Origin: Ilumatobacter sp. | GTDB lineage: Bacteria > Actinomycetota > Acidimicrobiia > Acidimicrobiales > Ilumatobacteraceae | Assembly: GCA_013002175.1 (NCBI GenBank) | Contig: JABDKP010000146.1 | Coordinates: forward strand, 1 to 43,192 | Reading direction: 5' to 3' | Length of the DNA: 43,192 nt | Shown here: in pieces, positions 32,376 to 40,391 of the stretch | Layout: each line of letters begins with the position of its first letter | How positions within the stretch are numbered: the stretch's first letter is position 1 | Notes under the pieces: generated by a model | Database searches by the model: none | What the model saw: the letters and a program-made list of their open reading frames with translations, nothing else | What the model was told of the DNA's origin: nothing | Translations under genes and position numbers: made by a program

Positions 32376-32951
32376 GTGGACCGAGCACCGATCCCACCGC
32401 ACGAGCGACCGTGGCGGCACCCCTCCGAGCTGGGCCCGACCGGTGTCGAACCCGGCGGGAGTGGTCGTCACCGCGCCGTACTGTTCGCCGGTGGCACGCT
32501 CGCGGTCGTGATGGTCGCGGCGCTGGTCGTGGCGATGACTCCGCAGCGCAGCGGAAGCCCACTCGCAGTCAGCGCCACCACCGGACCCGCCGTGTCCGCC
32601 GACGGACGCGGCGACGCCCCTGACGACGCCGACCGGGCGGCACGGATCGCATCGGTCAAGGCGATTCCGAATGCGATCGTCGACGTCCCGGGCACGCATG
32701 GTCGTCCCCGCCCGTCAACCGGTGTCGACCAGGACGCCACTGCTGTGCTCCCGGACCTCGACGACGAGGTGCTCGTCCTCACGGAGAACGTCGCCTATGC
32801 GCTGCCGTGGAGCGAGGTCGCGTGGCTGGAGATCGACGACGCCGTCGTCGTCAACAGCGATGGCGCGATCGTCGCCCGGTTCGAGGCGGGCCGTTTGATC
32901 GTCGCGGCCGACGCCGTCGTCGGCGCCGCGCTCACCGTCACCGACGACTGA
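32376..32951 (+). CDS. membrane protein of unknown function with PPxERPWRHPSE motif
   Basis: A 191-residue single-pass membrane protein. The cytoplasmic N-terminus PIPPHERPWRHPSELGP is a motif frequent at the start of actinobacterial trypsin-like/PDZ membrane proteins. A helix (VLFAGGTLAVVMVAALVVAM, about 41-60) follows, then an extracytoplasmic part of about 130 residues with Asp-rich stretches and no protease triad. It may be a truncated relative of those proteases or a separate regulator. The GTG start follows TACGAT. The 3' end overlaps the convergent SDR gene by 14 bases. Confidence 0.72.
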   Translation: MDRAPIPPHERPWRHPSELGPTGVEPGGSGRHRAVLFAGGTLAVVMVAALVVAMTPQRSGSPLAVSATTGPAVSADGRGDAPDDADRAARIASVKAIPNAIVDVPGTHGRPRPSTGVDQDATAVLPDLDDEVLVLTENVAYALPWSEVAWLEIDDAVVVNSDGAIVARFEAGRLIVAADAVVGAALTVTDD

Positions 32952-33978
32952 GGGCGGCGCGTCCGCGCACCCACCGTCGTCCGAGCACACCACCGACGAT
33001 CGCGGCGACCAGCACGAGTGCTGCGCCGATCCCGAGTGACAGTTCCTGGCGGCGCTTCGGCGAGATCATGGTCCACCACGGAGCCTCGGTGCCCTCGACG
33101 TACGCTTGCTCGTTGGTGACCGACGGCAACCAGCCCGCCGCGACGAGCCGACCGTTCGACACGACCCACGGCGCCAGCGTGTACGAGCGAAGCCCGGGCG
33201 GGATCGGCCCGCGCTGAAATCGCCACCGCAGCCTCCCGACCACCTCGCCGAGCCGGTCGGGCAGCGGCACGCGCCACGGTTCACCCGACAGGGCCCGGAC
33301 CCGTTCGCCCGCGACCCAGCCGTTCGGCGCGACGTTGTACACGCCGTCGAGCCTGTCCCGTACTGCGAGGACGACGGCCGAGCCGAGATCGTCGAGATGG
33401 AGAAACTGGGCGGGAGGGTCGTCCTCGGCGAAACGCGTCCCGAACCCGGCGACGAGTGCGCCCGCCAGGCGAGACGTGCCGTCGCCCGCGAGGGCAATCG
33501 CAGGTCGCAGGACGCAGGAGACGCGCCCCGCCCGGCGACGACGCCACTGGTCGACGAGTTCCTCTGCCGAGGCGAGCTGGCGGGCGAAGACGAACTCGTT
33601 GTCCGGACGCAGCACGGTCTCCTCGGTGAGCGGGAACGGATTGTTGTCGTTGGCGCCGTAGACCATCGCCGACGAGACGAAGACGACCTGATCGGCCATC
33701 AGCTCGTCGGCCAGGCCCAGGCTCGCCGCAGCACACTGTGTGGCGCTCTGCCGGTGACGGCCCAGGCGGTCGTAGTCGCTGCTGGCGAGGTCGATCACGA
33801 CGTCCGCGAGATCGATGTCGACGCCGTCGCCGTTCGCAGCGGCGACGACCACCGTCGCGCCGAGCGCGGCAAGCGCATCGACGACCCGGGTCTGGAGCGG
33901 TCCGGTCAGGCCGGTGACGACGACGGTCATCGCCTCGATCGTGCGCGTCCCTCGGGCGGCGTCGGCAAGCAGGGTCAC
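32938..33978 (-). CDS. degenerate extended SDR (NAD-dependent epimerase-like) with C-terminal membrane helix
   Basis: A protein of about 346 residues with an extended-SDR Rossmann fold (MTVVVTGLTGPLQTRVVDAL) and the pattern VVFVSSAMVYGAND, then PAIALAGDGTSRL and QFLHLDDLGSAVVLAV. The third Gly of the dinucleotide loop is Gln, and the YxxxK catalytic pair is missing where it should follow (EFVFARQLASAEEL), so classical epimerase activity is doubtful. A membrane helix lies near the C-terminus (ALVLVAAIVGGVLG). GTG 33978 is chosen because TAGCGT lies exactly 7 bases upstream. ATG 33930 is an alternative that begins right at the fold. Confidence 0.78.
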   Translation of the reverse strand: MTLLADAARGTRTIEAMTVVVTGLTGPLQTRVVDALAALGATVVVAAANGDGVDIDLADVVIDLASSDYDRLGRHRQSATQCAAASLGLADELMADQVVFVSSAMVYGANDNNPFPLTEETVLRPDNEFVFARQLASAEELVDQWRRRRAGRVSCVLRPAIALAGDGTSRLAGALVAGFGTRFAEDDPPAQFLHLDDLGSAVVLAVRDRLDGVYNVAPNGWVAGERVRALSGEPWRVPLPDRLGEVVGRLRWRFQRGPIPPGLRSYTLAPWVVSNGRLVAAGWLPSVTNEQAYVEGTEAPWWTMISPKRRQELSLGIGAALVLVAAIVGGVLGRRWVRGRAALSRR

Positions 33979-33985
33979 GTCACAG

Positions 33986-33991
33986 ACGCTA
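33986..33991 (-). promoter_or_regulatory. putative -10 (TAGCGT) for SDR-like gene
   Basis: TAGCGT ends 7 bases before the GTG at 33978. If ATG 33930 is the true start, the leader would be about 48 bases. Confidence 0.45.
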
Positions 33992-34060
33992 CTGGTGTGG
34001 CACCCGCTGAATGTGCCGTCGCTCGGGGCACCACCGGGCCGCACCGGTCCGCACGGGCCG

Positions 34061-34066
34061 TATCAT
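34061..34066 (+). promoter_or_regulatory. putative -10 (TATCAT) for zincin-like gene, leaderless
   Basis: TATCAT ends exactly 7 bases before the ATG at 34074. It is one of the clearest leaderless signals in the window. Confidence 0.6.
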
Positions 34067-34073
34067 CGGTGCC

Positions 34074-35276
34074 ATGGACGACGGCAACGACGAGAGCGTC
34101 AACCCGTTCGAGGGCCTTCCCCTGTTCGGTGACCTCTCGCGGGCGCTGTCCGGCCAGGGACCACTGAACTGGGACGCGGCGAAGCAGTTCGCGCTGCTCG
34201 CGGCGACGGGCGGGGACATGGCCTCGATGGTCGGGGGCGGCACGCCGACGCCGTCGGCGAACATCGAACCGGCGGTCCGGATCAGGTACGGCGAACTCGC
34301 CGGGATCGCACGACTGCACGTGGCCGACGTGATGCAGGTCCCGGTCACGGAGGCGGAGCCGTCGGTGGCGACGCCCGAGCAGTGGGCGCAACAGACCCTC
34401 GAGGCATACCGCCCGCTGTTCAACGACATGGCCACGTCGTTGGGGCAGAGCGATCAGCTGCCGGCCGACCTGGCGACCGACCCGATGGCCCAGATGATGG
34501 CGGGGCTGAGCAAGATGATGGCGCCGGCGATGATGGGGATGAGCGTCGGCTCGATGGTCGGCGGCCTGGCCCGGCGGGCGTTCGGCGTCTACGACCTGCC
34601 GATCCCCCGGGCCACACCGGCCCTCGTGCTCGTCGCGCCGACGATCGATGCGTTCGCGACCGACTGGGAGATCGCCACCGACGAGATGCGCCTGTGGGTG
34701 ATCGCCCACGAGCTCGCCGGGCACACACTGCTGTCGATCCCGCACATCGCCGATCACCTGCGCGGGCTCGTCCAGCGCCACGTCGGCGCGTTCCGCCCCG
34801 ACGCGTCGGCGATGACCGACAAGCTGACCGGCCTCGAGCTCGATCAGTCCGATCCGCTCGCTGCGATGCAGGCCGCGTTCGGCGATCCCGAAGTACTGCT
34901 CGGCGCGGTCCGCTCGGACGAACAGCTCGCGCTCGAGCCGGAGATCGACACCGCGGTCGCGTTGACGATCGGGGTGATCGACTGGGTCGTCGACGCGGTG
35001 GCGGTGCGGATGATCGGCGGCAACGCCCTGACCATCGCCGAAGCGGTCCGCCGGCGACGCGCCGAGGCCTCGCCCGACGACGTGTTCGTCGAACGACTGC
35101 TCGGCATCCGGCTCGGCCAGGAACAGACCGCACGCGGGAAGGCGTTCGTGCAGGGCATCGTCGACCGCGCCGGCGAGGACGGCTTGGCGCCGTTGTTCAA
35201 CGACGCCGGCGCGATGCCGACCCCGAACGAGATCGACGCGCCCGGCCTGTGGTTGGCCCGGGTGACCGACGACTGA
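34074..35276 (+). CDS. DUF2342/zincin-like protein with HELAGH motif
   Basis: A 400-residue cytoplasmic protein related to the actinobacterial zinc-metalloprotease-like family linked by annotation to F420 biosynthesis (DUF2342). The expected zinc site is WVIAHELAGHTLLSIPHI, with H212, E213 and H217. This reads HExxGH, one residue longer than the canonical HExxH (family form HELTHAWQF). The codons confirm it. HExxGH is the zinc motif of dipeptidyl peptidase III, but the rest does not resemble that enzyme. Met-rich segment MAGLSKMMAPAMMGMSVGSMVGG (142-164) precedes it. The convergent MFS gene overlaps its last 80 bases. Confidence 0.8.
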   Translation: MDDGNDESVNPFEGLPLFGDLSRALSGQGPLNWDAAKQFALLAATGGDMASMVGGGTPTPSANIEPAVRIRYGELAGIARLHVADVMQVPVTEAEPSVATPEQWAQQTLEAYRPLFNDMATSLGQSDQLPADLATDPMAQMMAGLSKMMAPAMMGMSVGSMVGGLARRAFGVYDLPIPRATPALVLVAPTIDAFATDWEIATDEMRLWVIAHELAGHTLLSIPHIADHLRGLVQRHVGAFRPDASAMTDKLTGLELDQSDPLAAMQAAFGDPEVLLGAVRSDEQLALEPEIDTAVALTIGVIDWVVDAVAVRMIGGNALTIAEAVRRRRAEASPDDVFVERLLGIRLGQEQTARGKAFVQGIVDRAGEDGLAPLFNDAGAMPTPNEIDAPGLWLARVTDD

Positions 35277-36507
35277 TCGACTGGCTGCCTCGTCGGCGAC
35301 GGGCCGGGAGCCGCCTCGGCCGCCGCCGCGGCAACTGCACCGCTGTCGGTCCGGCGATGAGCTGCACGACGGTGCCCGCGGCGGCCACGCCGACGATCAG
35401 GAACCCGATCGGCCCTGAGACCTGGATCGCCACTGCGACGAATGCGGCGAGCGCCCACGAGAGCTGGAACTGGGTCTCGAACTTGGCGAACGCCCGGCCC
35501 TGGTTGGCGCCGGGCGCATCACGCTGGACGATGCTCTCGAAGCTGAGCCGGCCGAGCGCGGCCACGAAGTTGAGGACGCCGGCGAGCACGACCGCCCCGA
35601 GCGGCCCGCCGAGCAACGCGGTCCCCACGCCCGCAGCGGCTGCGACGACGAGCGCGACGATCAGCATCGTCTCCTCACGCATCAGGCTGCGGACGCGCGG
35701 CGCGATCGCGTTGCCGACCATCGCCACGAGCGCGGACACCCCGATGACTGCACCGAACCAGACCGTGCCGGAATCCTGGGATCGGAGCCAGAACGCGAGG
35801 TGGAAGAACGTGAAGCCGACCGATCCACGCAGCACGGTCATCACCAGTGCGCCGTTGCGCAGGCTCGGTGAGTGCAACTGGGCCGACTCGTCGCTCCCGA
35901 CCGCCTCGGAGGCGACGACGTCGCGCGGGAGCCGAGTCGCGCTCATCAGCGCGGCACCGAAGATCATTGCGCCGTAGATCAGCGTCGCAGACGCCCCGAT
36001 GAGCTTCAACAGCACGGCGGCAGGGATGACCGCCACCGCTCCGGTGAGACCGGCGATCAACCCGAGTTTCGAGTTCGCCTCGACGTGCTCGGTCTCTGAT
36101 CGCACCGTCGACGGCACGAGGGCGGACTTCGAGACGATGTACGTCTTCTGCAGGACGAGGTTGGCAAACACCAATGGGAACAGGGCCAGTGCATCGATGT
36201 ACTTCGCCATCAGGACGAGCAGCGCGACCCGGATGAGCGCGATGACCTGGATGACGAACCGCCGACCGCCCGCGATGCGGTCGATCATCGGCCCGATCAG
36301 TGGCGCGACGAACAGGAACGGGGCGAAGCTCAGCGCCAGGAACAGCATCACGCGGGTCCTCGCCGCGTTGAGGTCGATGTCGAAGAACAGCGAGTCGGCG
36401 AGTGCCACGACCATCGCCGCGTCACCGCCCATCATCAGGGCGTGGGTGATCGCGAGCCGTCTGAACTTCGACGGCGGCGGTCGGTGCGCCGAGCCCGGTT
36501 GCTCCAC
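35197..36507 (-). CDS. MFS transporter with Arg-rich C-terminal tail
   Basis: A 436-residue transporter of the major facilitator type. About ten to eleven hydrophobic segments are visible, including MMGGDAAMVVALADSLFF, VMLFLALSFAPFLFVAPLIGPMIDRIAGGRR (the loop 2-3 motif) and FQLSWALAAFVAVAIQVSGPIGFLIVGV. Substrate is unknown. The last 46 residues are almost all Arg, Ser, Pro and Gly and are read from sequence antisense to the zincin gene, so they may be a fortuitous extension to the next stop. GTG 36507 has TACTAT exactly 7 bases upstream. Confidence 0.85.
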   Translation of the reverse strand: MEQPGSAHRPPPSKFRRLAITHALMMGGDAAMVVALADSLFFDIDLNAARTRVMLFLALSFAPFLFVAPLIGPMIDRIAGGRRFVIQVIALIRVALLVLMAKYIDALALFPLVFANLVLQKTYIVSKSALVPSTVRSETEHVEANSKLGLIAGLTGAVAVIPAAVLLKLIGASATLIYGAMIFGAALMSATRLPRDVVASEAVGSDESAQLHSPSLRNGALVMTVLRGSVGFTFFHLAFWLRSQDSGTVWFGAVIGVSALVAMVGNAIAPRVRSLMREETMLIVALVVAAAAGVGTALLGGPLGAVVLAGVLNFVAALGRLSFESIVQRDAPGANQGRAFAKFETQFQLSWALAAFVAVAIQVSGPIGFLIVGVAAAGTVVQLIAGPTAVQLPRRRPRRLPARRRRGSQSISRRSPGPTTGRARRSRSGSASRRRR

Positions 36508-36514
36508 CGGCCAG

Positions 36515-36520
36515 ATAGTA
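36515..36520 (-). promoter_or_regulatory. putative -10 (TACTAT) for MFS gene, leaderless
   Basis: TACTAT ends exactly 7 bases before the GTG at 36507. It faces the Na/Pi promoter with only 14 bases between the two elements. Confidence 0.55.
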
Positions 36521-36534
36521 CGTGGGCGACGGCG

Positions 36535-36563
36535 TTCAACTGCGACCGCTCGGTGCGTTAGCT
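36535..36563 (+). promoter_or_regulatory. candidate promoter for Na/Pi symporter gene
   Basis: TTCAAC (36535-36540) and TTAGCT (36558-36563) have a 17-base spacer, placing transcription start near the ATG at 36576. The GTTCAAC at 36534 is one half of the GTTCACC-type PHO-box pattern, but no second direct repeat is seen. Confidence 0.4.
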
Positions 36564-36575
36564 TGCCCTTTTTGT

Positions 36576-37733
36576 ATGGCTGGAATCGTCGGCGAGCAGG
36601 GCACCGCGGATCGCCGCGAATCCTTCTCGATCCCCACACCGGTCCGGTCGGTCCTCGTCATCGCGTTCATCTACCTCTTCCTGGTCGGCGTCTCGTCGCT
36701 GGAGAAGGGCATCAAGATCATGGGCGAGGACACCCAGGAACGGCTGTTCTCGAGCGTCAGCAACCCGATCGCGGGGCTGTGCGTCGGCATCCTCGGTACG
36801 GTGCTGGTGCAATCGTCGTCGGCGTCGACGTCGGTGATCGTCGGCCTCGTCGCGACGAAGGGCATCAGCGTCGACGCCGCCGTGCCGATGATCATGGGTG
36901 CGAACATCGGCACGACGGTGACGAACACGCTCGTCTCGCTCGGCCACGTTCGCCAATCGAACGAGTTCAAGCGGGCGTTCGCCGCGGCGACCGTCCACGA
37001 CTTCTTCAACGTGATGGCGGTCACGGTGATGCTGCCACTGGAACTGCTGACCGGCGTCGTCTCCGGCATCGCGAAGGAGATCAGTGGACGCCTCGTCGGC
37101 TCTGCCGGATCCGAGTGGAAGAGCCCGGTCAAGGAATGGGTGAAGAAACCCGTCGGCTGGATCGTCGACATCTGGGAGGCGGTCGGGCTGAATGGCAACG
37201 TGCTCGGGACGGTCGTCGTCCTGACCGGTCTGGTGGTCGTCCTCGGTGCCCTCACGATGATCACCAAGAACATGCGCACGCTGGTCGCGGACCGCGTCGA
37301 ACGATCGGTGAACAACGTCCTCGGCAAGGGTTCGGGGACGGTGGCGATGATGTTGGGCCTGGTGATCACGATCGCCGTGCAGTCGTCGAGCATCACCACG
37401 TCGATCCTGATTCCGTTGTCGGCCGCAGGCGTGCTGTCGTTGCGCAATGCGTATCCGGTCACGCTCGGTGCGAACGTCGGTACCACGATCACTGCGTTGC
37501 TCGCCGCGCTCGCGGCGTCGGTGCCCGAGGCGCTCACGATCGCGTTGACCCACACGACGTTCAACCTGATGGGCATCCTCATCCTGTACGTCCCGCCGCT
37601 CGTCCGCGACCTGCCGGTGCTGGGGGCCGAACGGCTGGCCGAGGTCGCCGTGCGGCAGCGGACCTGGGCGGTCGGTTACGTGATGGGTGTGTTCATCGTG
37701 CTGCCCCTGATCGGCGTGGCGCTGTTGCGATGA
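36576..37733 (+). CDS. Na+/phosphate symporter family protein (NptA-like)
   Basis: A 385-residue symporter of the Na/Pi-cotransporter II family. Two inverted repeat units each carry the QSSS signature: VLVQSSSASTSVIVG (about 77-91) and IAVQSSSITTSILIPL (about 267-282), accompanied by GANIGTTVTNT and GANVGTTITALL, which form the substrate site. It couples phosphate uptake or efflux to Na+. A PhoU-like protein follows 31 bases downstream on the same strand, the usual partner. ATG 36576 was preferred to an ORF start at 36522, which lies inside the promoter. Confidence 0.93.
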   Translation: MAGIVGEQGTADRRESFSIPTPVRSVLVIAFIYLFLVGVSSLEKGIKIMGEDTQERLFSSVSNPIAGLCVGILGTVLVQSSSASTSVIVGLVATKGISVDAAVPMIMGANIGTTVTNTLVSLGHVRQSNEFKRAFAAATVHDFFNVMAVTVMLPLELLTGVVSGIAKEISGRLVGSAGSEWKSPVKEWVKKPVGWIVDIWEAVGLNGNVLGTVVVLTGLVVVLGALTMITKNMRTLVADRVERSVNNVLGKGSGTVAMMLGLVITIAVQSSSITTSILIPLSAAGVLSLRNAYPVTLGANVGTTITALLAALAASVPEALTIALTHTTFNLMGILILYVPPLVRDLPVLGAERLAEVAVRQRTWAVGYVMGVFIVLPLIGVALLR

Positions 37734-37764
37734 CGCAAGAACCAGAGCAAGAGGAGACAATGAA

Positions 37765-38436
37765 GTGGTGATGTCATTCTTCCGCAAGGGTCCGACGGGC
37801 CTCGAGCACGTGGTGTCGAAGTCGGTGAGCATGCTCGGCGACGCCCGCCATTCCTTCGACCTCGCGACACTCGCACTGTTGACCGAGACGCAGCCGGCCT
37901 CGGTCGATGCGGACATCCGCGCGACGGACCAGCGCATCAACCAGACCGAGCAGGAATTGCGCGCCGAGTTGGTCGTGCACGTCGCCGTGCAGGGCAGCGC
38001 CGACATCGGTTCGGTGCTCGGGTTGATCCTGCTGCTGAAGAAGATCGAGCGGGTCGGCGACCAGGCGAAGAACGTGCTCGATCTCGCCGAGAGCGGTGTG
38101 CGGCTCGACAACGAGGACGACACGGCGGCGATGCTGGAGGAACGCGGGCTGATCTCGACGATGTTCGGCGAAGCGGCGGAACTGCTGTCCGAGCCGGACG
38201 CGGAGCAACTCGCAGAATTCGGACGCCGGGCCGACGGGCTGCTGACCGAACACCAGGCGAAGATCGAGACCTACCTCCACTCGGACCGTCCGGGGCACGA
38301 GGTCGTCCCGCGGGCGATCTACTACCGGTACCTCAAGCGGATCGTCGCGAACCTGCTCGGCATCGTCCGCACCGCCTCCGACCCGCTCCCCACACTCGAC
38401 TACCTCGACGACGGCGCCACCGACACCGACGACTGA
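37765..38436 (+). CDS. PhoU-like protein partner of the Na/Pi symporter
   Basis: A 223-residue all-helical protein of the PhoU/DUF47-like group. It has one three-helix PhoU unit, with ILLLKKIERVGDQAKNVLDLAES holding the E-R-hG-D-xxxN-h metal-binding motif (about 90-112). It is expected to regulate the Na/Pi symporter encoded just before it. GTG 37765 sits 8 bases after GAGGAG. An ATG AAG TGG TGA mini-ORF (37760-37771) overlaps it, with ATG 37771 as an alternative start. The 92-base gap to regX3 holds only a 13-base palindrome (38489-38501). Confidence 0.85.
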   Translation: MVMSFFRKGPTGLEHVVSKSVSMLGDARHSFDLATLALLTETQPASVDADIRATDQRINQTEQELRAELVVHVAVQGSADIGSVLGLILLLKKIERVGDQAKNVLDLAESGVRLDNEDDTAAMLEERGLISTMFGEAAELLSEPDAEQLAEFGRRADGLLTEHQAKIETYLHSDRPGHEVVPRAIYYRYLKRIVANLLGIVRTASDPLPTLDYLDDGATDTDD

Positions 38437-38528
38437 TCCTGCCCGGGAGGGTGGCCGCGCGCGAGACGACGACGTCGACCGAGGTCAACGAGAAGTTCTC
38501 GCAACGCAGCCATCGCCGCATCCGGGCC

Positions 38529-39227
38529 TCACCGTGTGTATTTGTAGCCGAGACCTCGGATGGTCGTGATCAGGGTGGGGTTCGACGGGTCGGCTTCGAG
38601 CTTGCCGCGCAGCCGCTTGATGTGCACGTCGAGCGTCTTGGTGTCGCCGACGTAGTCGTGGCCCCACACGCGGTCGATCAGTGTCTCGCGCGTCAACACC
38701 CGGCCGGCGTTCGCCAGCAGGAGGTGGAGCAGGTCGAACTCCTTCAACGGCAACGTCACTTCGATGCCGTCGCGGGTGACGCGATGTTCGCCGGGGTCGA
38801 GCCGGACCCCGCCGACATCGATCGCAGCTGAGTCGTGTTCGGCCGGCGCGGGCACCGCGTCCGGCCGGCGACGCATCACCGCATGCATCCGGGCGACGAG
38901 CTCGCGGATGCGGTACGGCTTGGTGACGTAGTCGTCGGCACCCACCTCGAGGCCGACGACCGTGTCGATCTCGTCGCCCTTCGCCGTGACCATGATGATC
39001 GGGACCTGGCTCCTCTTGCGGATCTGCCGGCAGACCTCGATGCCCGACAACCGGGGCAGCATCACGTCGAGCAGCACGAGGTCCGGTTCGACCTCGTCGA
39101 ACCGGGCGAGCGCTTCGACACCGTCCGCCGCGGTCTCGACGCGGAAGCCCTCTCGGCCGAGGCCGACACGCAGCGCTTCCGCGTAGCTCGGCTCGTCCTC
39201 GACGACGAGGATCCGACCGTCACTCAC
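38529..39227 (-). CDS. regX3: OmpR/PhoB-family response regulator RegX3
   Basis: A 232-residue two-domain regulator. The receiver has the acidic pocket VVEDE, phospho-acceptor D54 in LVLLDVMLP, T81 and K103 in YVTKPY. The winged-helix output domain (about 130-232) shows LPLKEFDLLHLLLANAGRVLTRETLIDRVWGHDYVGDTKTLDVHIKRLRGKLE. It resembles RegX3, which controls phosphate-starvation genes. The GTG start overlaps the end of the kinase gene by 8 bases. It is the last gene of the pst-phoU operon. Confidence 0.93.
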   Translation of the reverse strand: MSDGRILVVEDEPSYAEALRVGLGREGFRVETAADGVEALARFDEVEPDLVLLDVMLPRLSGIEVCRQIRKRSQVPIIMVTAKGDEIDTVVGLEVGADDYVTKPYRIRELVARMHAVMRRRPDAVPAPAEHDSAAIDVGGVRLDPGEHRVTRDGIEVTLPLKEFDLLHLLLANAGRVLTRETLIDRVWGHDYVGDTKTLDVHIKRLRGKLEADPSNPTLITTIRGLGYKYTR

Positions 39228-40386
39228 GGCCGTCCTCCCGCGCCGCCGCCAGCGGCTTCCGCTCCGAGTCTGCCGACGTCACGAGCAGGCGCGCCGGCAG
39301 GCGAACCACGAACGTCGAACCCTCACCCTCCGCCGACTGGACCGCGACGTCGCCGCCGTGATTGGCCGCCACATGCCGCACGATCGAGAGGCCGAGACCG
39401 GTGCCACCGGTGTCACGGGCCCGTGCTTTGTCGACGCGATAGAAGCGCTCGAACACGCGGTCGAGGTCGCGGGCCGGGATGCCGACACCCTGATCGGCCA
39501 CCATCAACTCGATCCACGGTTCGTCCACCCGCACCCGCACCTGCACCGCCCCGCCGTCGTGGCTGTACTTGACCGCGTTCTCGACGAGATTGCCCAGGGC
39601 CGACTCGAGCTGGCGGCGGTCGCCGCGGACGTGGATCGGATCGCCCGGATCGAGGGCGGTGATCTCGATGTCGCGCCCGAGCGCCGACGCCTTCCCGCGC
39701 TCGATCGCGAGATCGACGATCGTCGCCAGGTCGACGCAGTCGTCGGCGGGCACCTTCGTCTCGATCCGGGACAGTTCGAGCAGGTCGTCGATCGTGCGGA
39801 TCGCTCGGTGGGCCTCGTCGACGAGCCGTGCCGAGAGGTTCGACGTCACGGTGGGGTCACGCTCGTCGGCGATCGTCTCGGCGAGTACGGCGATCGCTCC
39901 CACCGGCGTCTTCAGCTCATGGGAGATGTTGGCGACGAAGTCCTTGCGCATCGCGTCGACGAGGGCTCGGGCGCTGACATCCTGGATCGTGGCGACGATG
40001 CCACCCCGTGGGAGTGGCTTGGCCTCGATCGCGATGATCTGTCGGGGCGGGCCGTGCAGCACGATCTCCCGGCTCCACGCACCGCCGGTACGCACCCGCT
40101 TCACGACCTGCGAGAGGTGGTCGTTGACGATCAGGCCGGCGTGCGTGCCGTTCATCACCCGCGCCGCGCTGTTGCTGAACGTGACGTCGCCTGCGCTGTC
40201 GAACATGACGACACCGATCTCCAGGCGGTCGACCGCGTCCCGCACGCTCGACCCCGTCGCCTCGCTTGCGGAAGGGCCGACGGGTGTGGCGTGTGCCGAG
40301 TCGACCGTCCGGCGGGACAGCACCGTTGCGAGAAGGCCACCCACCGTCACGCCGACGATCGTTGCAGCCAGGACGGCGAGCAGCAT
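39220..40386 (-). CDS. senX3: sensor histidine kinase SenX3
   Basis: A 388-residue kinase. A single N-terminal membrane helix (1-22) is followed by a PAS domain (about 48-140, DAVDRLEIGVVMFDSAGDVTFSNSAARVM). HisKA has FVANISHELKTPVGAIA with H156, and the ATPase domain has NLVENAVKYS (N box), VADQGVGIPARDLDRVFERFYRVD (G1/F box) and GGTGLGLSIVRHV (G2). No large extracytoplasmic sensor is present, so it probably reads phosphate status through PhoU and the Pst complex, as in PhoR. The gap to phoU is only 5 bases. Confidence 0.93.
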   Translation of the reverse strand: MLLAVLAATIVGVTVGGLLATVLSRRTVDSAHATPVGPSASEATGSSVRDAVDRLEIGVVMFDSAGDVTFSNSAARVMNGTHAGLIVNDHLSQVVKRVRTGGAWSREIVLHGPPRQIIAIEAKPLPRGGIVATIQDVSARALVDAMRKDFVANISHELKTPVGAIAVLAETIADERDPTVTSNLSARLVDEAHRAIRTIDDLLELSRIETKVPADDCVDLATIVDLAIERGKASALGRDIEITALDPGDPIHVRGDRRQLESALGNLVENAVKYSHDGGAVQVRVRVDEPWIELMVADQGVGIPARDLDRVFERFYRVDKARARDTGGTGLGLSIVRHVAANHGGDVAVQSAEGEGSTFVVRLPARLLVTSADSERKPLAAAREDGRE

Positions 40387-40391
40387 CGAAG

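Noticed and set aside
38489-38501. CGAGAA-G-TTCTCG between the PhoU-like gene and regX3 as a terminator
   Set aside because: The stem is short and no T run follows on either strand.
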